A DNA stretch of 64,000 nt from Nocardiopsis kunsanensis DSM 44524. Its GTDB lineage: Bacteria > Actinomycetota > Actinomycetes > Streptosporangiales > Streptosporangiaceae. The translations under genes and the position numbers were made by a program. The notes under the pieces were generated by a model. That model did no database searches. It had not been told where the DNA came from and worked only from the letters and a program-made list of their open reading frames with translations. Below, in pieces: positions 60,477 to 64,000 of this stretch; within the stretch, counting starts at the first letter, position 1, and every line of letters starts with the position of its first letter. The stretch covers positions 62,001 to 126,000 of the forward strand of contig NZ_ANAY01000014.1 of the NCBI RefSeq assembly GCF_000340965.1, given 5' to 3'.

Positions 60477-61127
60477 GTGACACAGAACAGTCAGCACCCG
60501 ACCGCCACGAACGTGGGGGAAAGACACGTCCAGAACGTCCTGGGCACGTCCGAACGGGCCTCCCGTTTCTACCGCGACCAGATGTTGGACCACCTCAACC
60601 CGGCGATGCGGGACTTCGTGGCCGAGCAGGAGATGCTCTTCATCGCCACCTCGGACAGCCGGGGCGAATGCGACTCCAGCTTCAGGTGCGGTCCGCCCGG
60701 GTTTGTGCACGTCATCGACGACCGCACTCTGGCCTACCCGGAGTACCGCGGCAACGGTGTGTTCGCCAGCGTCGGCAACATCGCGCAGAACCCGCACATC
60801 GGCCTGATGTTCCTCGACTTCTTCCGGCACCGGATCGGCCTGCACGTCAACGGACGCGCCAGGCTCGTGGAGGACGAGCGCCTACGGGAGCACGTGCCGG
60901 ATCTGCCGCTGCCGCAGATACCCGGACAGAAGGCGTTGATGTGGATCGTGGTCGAGGTGGAGGAGGCCTACATCCACTGCCGCAAGCACATCCCCCAGCT
61001 GCACAAAGGCAGCTCGGAGGAGTCCTGGGGCACCGACGACACTCTCCGCAAGGGCGGGGACTTCTTCGGCGCGAAGCGGGACGGCGAGTACTGGCGCGCA
61101 CGCGGCACCGAGGCACCGAACGGGTAG
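60477..61127 (+). CDS. Pyridoxamine 5'-phosphate oxidase-family flavoprotein
   Basis: 216 residues from the GTG at 60477, with GGAAG ten bases upstream. The split-barrel FMN-binding fold is visible in FVAEQEMLFIATSDSRGECDSSFRCGPPGFVHVIDDRTLAYPEYRGNGVFASVGNIAQNPHIGLMFLDF, typical of the PPOX 'pyridoxamine 5-phosphate oxidase, FMN-binding-like' group rather than PdxH itself. The last 60 residues (YIHCRKHIPQL...) complete it. It follows the globin gene in the same direction and may be its partner. Substrate unknown. Confidence 0.8.
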   Translation: MTQNSQHPTATNVGERHVQNVLGTSERASRFYRDQMLDHLNPAMRDFVAEQEMLFIATSDSRGECDSSFRCGPPGFVHVIDDRTLAYPEYRGNGVFASVGNIAQNPHIGLMFLDFFRHRIGLHVNGRARLVEDERLREHVPDLPLPQIPGQKALMWIVVEVEEAYIHCRKHIPQLHKGSSEESWGTDDTLRKGGDFFGAKRDGEYWRARGTEAPNG

Positions 61128-61141
61128 GGCCCGAGCGGCCG

Positions 61142-64000
61142 TCACTTCTTCCCTGCGGACTTGACGGCCTCGATCGCCTTGGTGATGCGCTTGTCCGAGA
61201 CCGGGTAGGCGGTCCGCAGTTCCTGCGCGAAGAGGCTCACCCGGTACTCCTGCAGCATCCACCACAGCTCGACGACGTCGGGGTCGGCCTCACGTCCGGG
61301 CTTCAGGCGTCCGCGCACCTGGCGTACGGCCTGGGCCATCTGCACGACCTTGGCCATGTTCACCTGGTCGCGGCGCGGGTTCTCCGGCAACTTGTCCAGG
61401 CGGTGCTCGATACCGCGCAGGTAGCGGTGCACGTCGTCCAGGCGCTCCGTGCCCGTCCGGGTGACGAAACCGTCGAAGACGAGTTCGCCGAGCTGGCCCT
61501 GCACGTCGTTGAGGGAGGGCAGTACGGCCATGGAGGTGCTGCCCTTGACCTTCTTGGAGACCTTGCGCCACAGCACGAGCACACGCGCGGCCTTGTCGAG
61601 TACCTCCGCGAGCTTCTCCCCGAGGTCGGTACGTACCCGTTCGGCGAGCGTGGCGAAGGCCTCGGCGTTCCACACGGGACCGCCCTCGCGCATGAGCAGA
61701 TGGTCGACCGCGGCCTCCTCGGCGTCGTCGAGCATCTTCTTCACCGACCCGTGCGGGTTGTCGGCCAGAGCCAGCTTGTCGGGGTTGTTCAGCCCCTTGC
61801 TGACCGCCTGCGCGGCCGAGGGCACCGTGAGCATCAGCAGACGGCGCGTGCCGGCGCGCATGGCGGCGCGCTGCTCGGCCGGGGTGTCGAAGATCCGGAT
61901 CGCGACGCTCTCACCCTCGTCCACGAGCGCCGGGTACCCCTTGACGTTGGGTCCCAGGGCCTTGCGTTCCAGGGTCTGTTCCAGGTTCCCGAAGTCCCAG
62001 GACGTGATGCCCCGGCGTTCGACGCCCTTGGCCTCGGTGACGATGGCCTCGCGCAGCCGCGGCTTGAGCTTGACGCGCAACTTCTCCAGGTCCTTGGACT
62101 CGGCGAGCTTGCGCTCCTTGTCGTCCACGGCACGGAACGTGATCCGCAAGTGGTCGGGTACCCGGTCCAGGTCGAAGTCGGAGCTGCTCACCCGCTCCCC
62201 CGACATCTGGGTGAGTTCGGCCGCCAGCGCGTCGAGCAGGGACCCGTCGGCCGGGTCGAGGCCGCCGCGGGCCTTGGCTGCGTTGTCCGGCACCGGCACG
62301 AAGTGGCGGCGCAGCGGTTTGGGCAGGGACCGGATCAGGGCGGTGACGAGCTCGTCGCGCAGACCCGGGATCTGCCAGTCGAACCCCTTGTCCTCGACCT
62401 GGTTGAGGTACTTGACGGGCACGTGCGCGGTCACACCGTCGGAGTCGCTGCCGGGTTCGAACTGGTAGGTGAGACGGAAGGTGAACGGCCCCTGGCGCCA
62501 GAGGTCGGGGTAGTCGTCCTCGCTGACCTCGTCGACACCGTCGTTGATGAGCTCCTCACGGGTGAGGTCGAGCAGCTCGGGGTCGGTACGGCGGGCCTTC
62601 TTCCACCAGGAGTCGAAGTGGGCCGCCGAGACCACGTGGTCGGGCACTCGCCGGTCGTAGAAGTCGAACAGGGCCTCGTCGTCGACGACGATGTCCCGGC
62701 GGCGCGCACGGTGTTCGAGGTCCTCGACCTCGTTCAACAGTTTGCGGTTGTCGTGGAAGAAGTGGTGGCGGGTGTCCCAGTCGCCCTCGACCAGGGCGCG
62801 GCGGATGAACAGTTCCCGGGACACTTCCGGGTCGATGCTGCCGTAGGAGACCTTGCGTCCGGCCACGATCGGCACGCCGTACAGGGTCACGCGCTCGAAC
62901 GCCATGACGGCGCCCCTCTTGCGTTCCCAGTGCGGTTCGCTGTAGTTGCGTTTGACGATGTGGCCGCCGAGCTCCTCGGCCCACTCGGGTTCGATCTTGG
63001 CGACCATGCGGCCCCAGAGCTTGGAGGTCTCCACGAGCTCGGCGGCCATGACGTAACGGGGTTGTTTCTTGAACAGACCGGACCCGGGGAAGATCGCGAA
63101 CCGTGCACCGCGCCCGCCCAGGTACTCGTGTTTGTCGGGGTCCTTGAGGCCCACGTGGGAGAGCAGACCGGCCAGCAGGGACATGTGCACACCGCGCGGG
63201 TCGGCGGCGTTCTCGCTCGGCGCGGGCACCTCCACGTCCATCCGTCGCAGGACCTGTTTGAGCTGGCCGTGGATGTCCTGCCACTCACGGACGCGCAGGT
63301 AGTTGAGGTACTCCTCGCGGCACAGTTTGCGGAACTGGTTCCCGGAGAGTTCGCGCTGCTTCTGACGCAGGTGCTTCCACAGGTTGAGGTAGGCGAGGAA
63401 GTCCGATTCCTTCTCCGCGAACCGGGCGTGCGCCTGCTGGGCCTGCTGCTGTTGGTCCGCGGGGCGTTCGCGGGGGTCCTGGACGGACAGCGCGGAGGTG
63501 ATGACCAGGACCTCGGGCAGGCACCCGCGTTCCTCGGCCTCGAGCACCATGCGGCCCAGGCGCGGATCGACGGGCAGTTGGGCCAGGCGGCGCCCGGTCC
63601 TGGTCAGGGAGCGTTTGCCGGGGCCCTTGCCGCCCGAGAGGGCACCGAGCTCGTCGAGGAGGTTGACGCCGTCCTTGATCTGACGGTGGTCGGGGCCGTC
63701 CACGAACGGGAAGGCGGCGACGTCGCCCAGGCCCAGGGAGGCCATCTGCAGGATGACCGAGGCGAGGTTGGTGCGCAGGATCTCGGGGTCGGTGAACTCG
63801 GGGCGGGAGAGGAAGTCCTCCTCCGAGTACAGGCGGATGCAGATGCCCTCCGACACACGCCCGCAGCGGCCCTTGCGCTGGTTCGCGGAGGCCTGGGAGA
63901 CCGCCTCGATGGGCAGGCGCTGGACCTTGGTGCGATGGCTGTAGCGGGAGATGCGCGCGGTGCCGGGGTCGATGACGTACTTGATGCCCGGCACCGTCAG
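61142..64000 (-). CDS. hrpA: HrpA-type DEAH-box RNA helicase (C-terminal part, 5' end outside window)
   Basis: Only about the last 950 residues are present; the start and the helicase motifs I-IV lie beyond position 64000. The visible part opens with GIKYVIDPGTARISRYS and motif VI QRKGRCGRVSEGICIRLYSEEDF, then the winged-helix/ratchet (HA2) region and the OB-fold, followed by the long HrpA-specific C-terminal extension (DUF3418) with LWWMLQEYRVSLFAQELRTAYPVSDKRITKAIE at its end. It is an ATP-dependent RNA helicase implicated in mRNA or rRNA processing. It is a core actinomycete gene. Confidence 0.92.
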   Translation of the reverse strand: MTVPGIKYVIDPGTARISRYSHRTKVQRLPIEAVSQASANQRKGRCGRVSEGICIRLYSEEDFLSRPEFTDPEILRTNLASVILQMASLGLGDVAAFPFVDGPDHRQIKDGVNLLDELGALSGGKGPGKRSLTRTGRRLAQLPVDPRLGRMVLEAEERGCLPEVLVITSALSVQDPRERPADQQQQAQQAHARFAEKESDFLAYLNLWKHLRQKQRELSGNQFRKLCREEYLNYLRVREWQDIHGQLKQVLRRMDVEVPAPSENAADPRGVHMSLLAGLLSHVGLKDPDKHEYLGGRGARFAIFPGSGLFKKQPRYVMAAELVETSKLWGRMVAKIEPEWAEELGGHIVKRNYSEPHWERKRGAVMAFERVTLYGVPIVAGRKVSYGSIDPEVSRELFIRRALVEGDWDTRHHFFHDNRKLLNEVEDLEHRARRRDIVVDDEALFDFYDRRVPDHVVSAAHFDSWWKKARRTDPELLDLTREELINDGVDEVSEDDYPDLWRQGPFTFRLTYQFEPGSDSDGVTAHVPVKYLNQVEDKGFDWQIPGLRDELVTALIRSLPKPLRRHFVPVPDNAAKARGGLDPADGSLLDALAAELTQMSGERVSSSDFDLDRVPDHLRITFRAVDDKERKLAESKDLEKLRVKLKPRLREAIVTEAKGVERRGITSWDFGNLEQTLERKALGPNVKGYPALVDEGESVAIRIFDTPAEQRAAMRAGTRRLLMLTVPSAAQAVSKGLNNPDKLALADNPHGSVKKMLDDAEEAAVDHLLMREGGPVWNAEAFATLAERVRTDLGEKLAEVLDKAARVLVLWRKVSKKVKGSTSMAVLPSLNDVQGQLGELVFDGFVTRTGTERLDDVHRYLRGIEHRLDKLPENPRRDQVNMAKVVQMAQAVRQVRGRLKPGREADPDVVELWWMLQEYRVSLFAQELRTAYPVSDKRITKAIEAVKSAGKK

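Overview
The window is high-GC actinomycete DNA. Strong third-codon-position GC, many GTG starts, one TTG start, leaderless-looking starts, and the trio of DUF397 protein, DUF5753-type XRE regulator and orphan HATPase all point that way. The family mix would suit Nocardiopsaceae (Nocardiopsis or Streptomonospora type), but that is inference and no rRNA or tRNA gene is present to settle it. No insertion sequence, prophage or CRISPR array was seen.

Layout. 0-5.4 kb: a short GntR regulator, a secreted glycine-rich protein and a GT4 glycosyltransferase. 5.4-10.9 kb: a fold-III PLP decarboxylase-like enzyme and a GABA-degradation pair (gabT-gabD) divergent from a LysR regulator. 11-17 kb: a tandem YezG-type immunity protein, a Tad-domain/VldE-like fusion, an AbiEi/DUF559-like protein, two membrane-anchored proteins whose frames collide, and a pectate-lyase-like lipoprotein. 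17-23.2 kb: a complete peptide/nickel-class ABC importer operon. 23.8-25.1 kb: a decayed-looking relative of the mycofactocin glycosyltransferase MftF. 25.5-29.8 kb: an anti-sigma-type HATPase, a small protein and an HAE1-type RND exporter.

30.4-35.1 kb is an ion-homeostasis block: a CmtR-like metal sensor divergent from a CDF exporter, a TrkH/TrkA potassium pair preceded by a coupled 10-codon leader ORF, and a zinc-binding lipoprotein with a Zur-type box. 35.3-37.6 kb is a WhiJ/AbaA-like regulatory cluster whose two effector genes share an upstream palindromic element. 37.7-42.4 kb carries an SDR, a methyltransferase, a serine hydrolase and a BioY-EcfA-EcfT biotin ECF transporter. 42.5-43.8 kb holds a toxin-antitoxin pair with a frameshifted toxin, bounded by two copies of the same 66-nt leader, the second serving a DinB-family gene.

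43.9-50.1 kb is a catabolic operon (nitrilase-family hydrolase, HpaI-type aldolase, TRAP transporter, RraA-type protein) divergent from an FCD-GntR regulator. 50.1-54.2 kb: a cupin protein, a TetR regulator, and an alpha/beta-hydrolase with a Cys nucleophile paired with an OleC-like adenylate-forming enzyme. 54.3-59.6 kb: a sugar MFS transporter overlapping glucose-6-phosphate dehydrogenase, then 1.2 kb of repeat-bearing non-coding DNA, then a beta-propeller lactonase, together covering sugar entry and the first oxidative pentose-phosphate steps. 60-64 kb: a single-domain globin with a PPOX flavoprotein, and the C-terminal part of an HrpA helicase running off the right edge.

The observations most worth checking are the shared operator of the WhiJ-like cluster, the OleC/Cys-hydrolase pair, the trkH leader ORF, the MftF-like pseudo-enzyme, the CmtR-like sensor lacking its third ligand, and the duplicated leader around the broken toxin-antitoxin pair.
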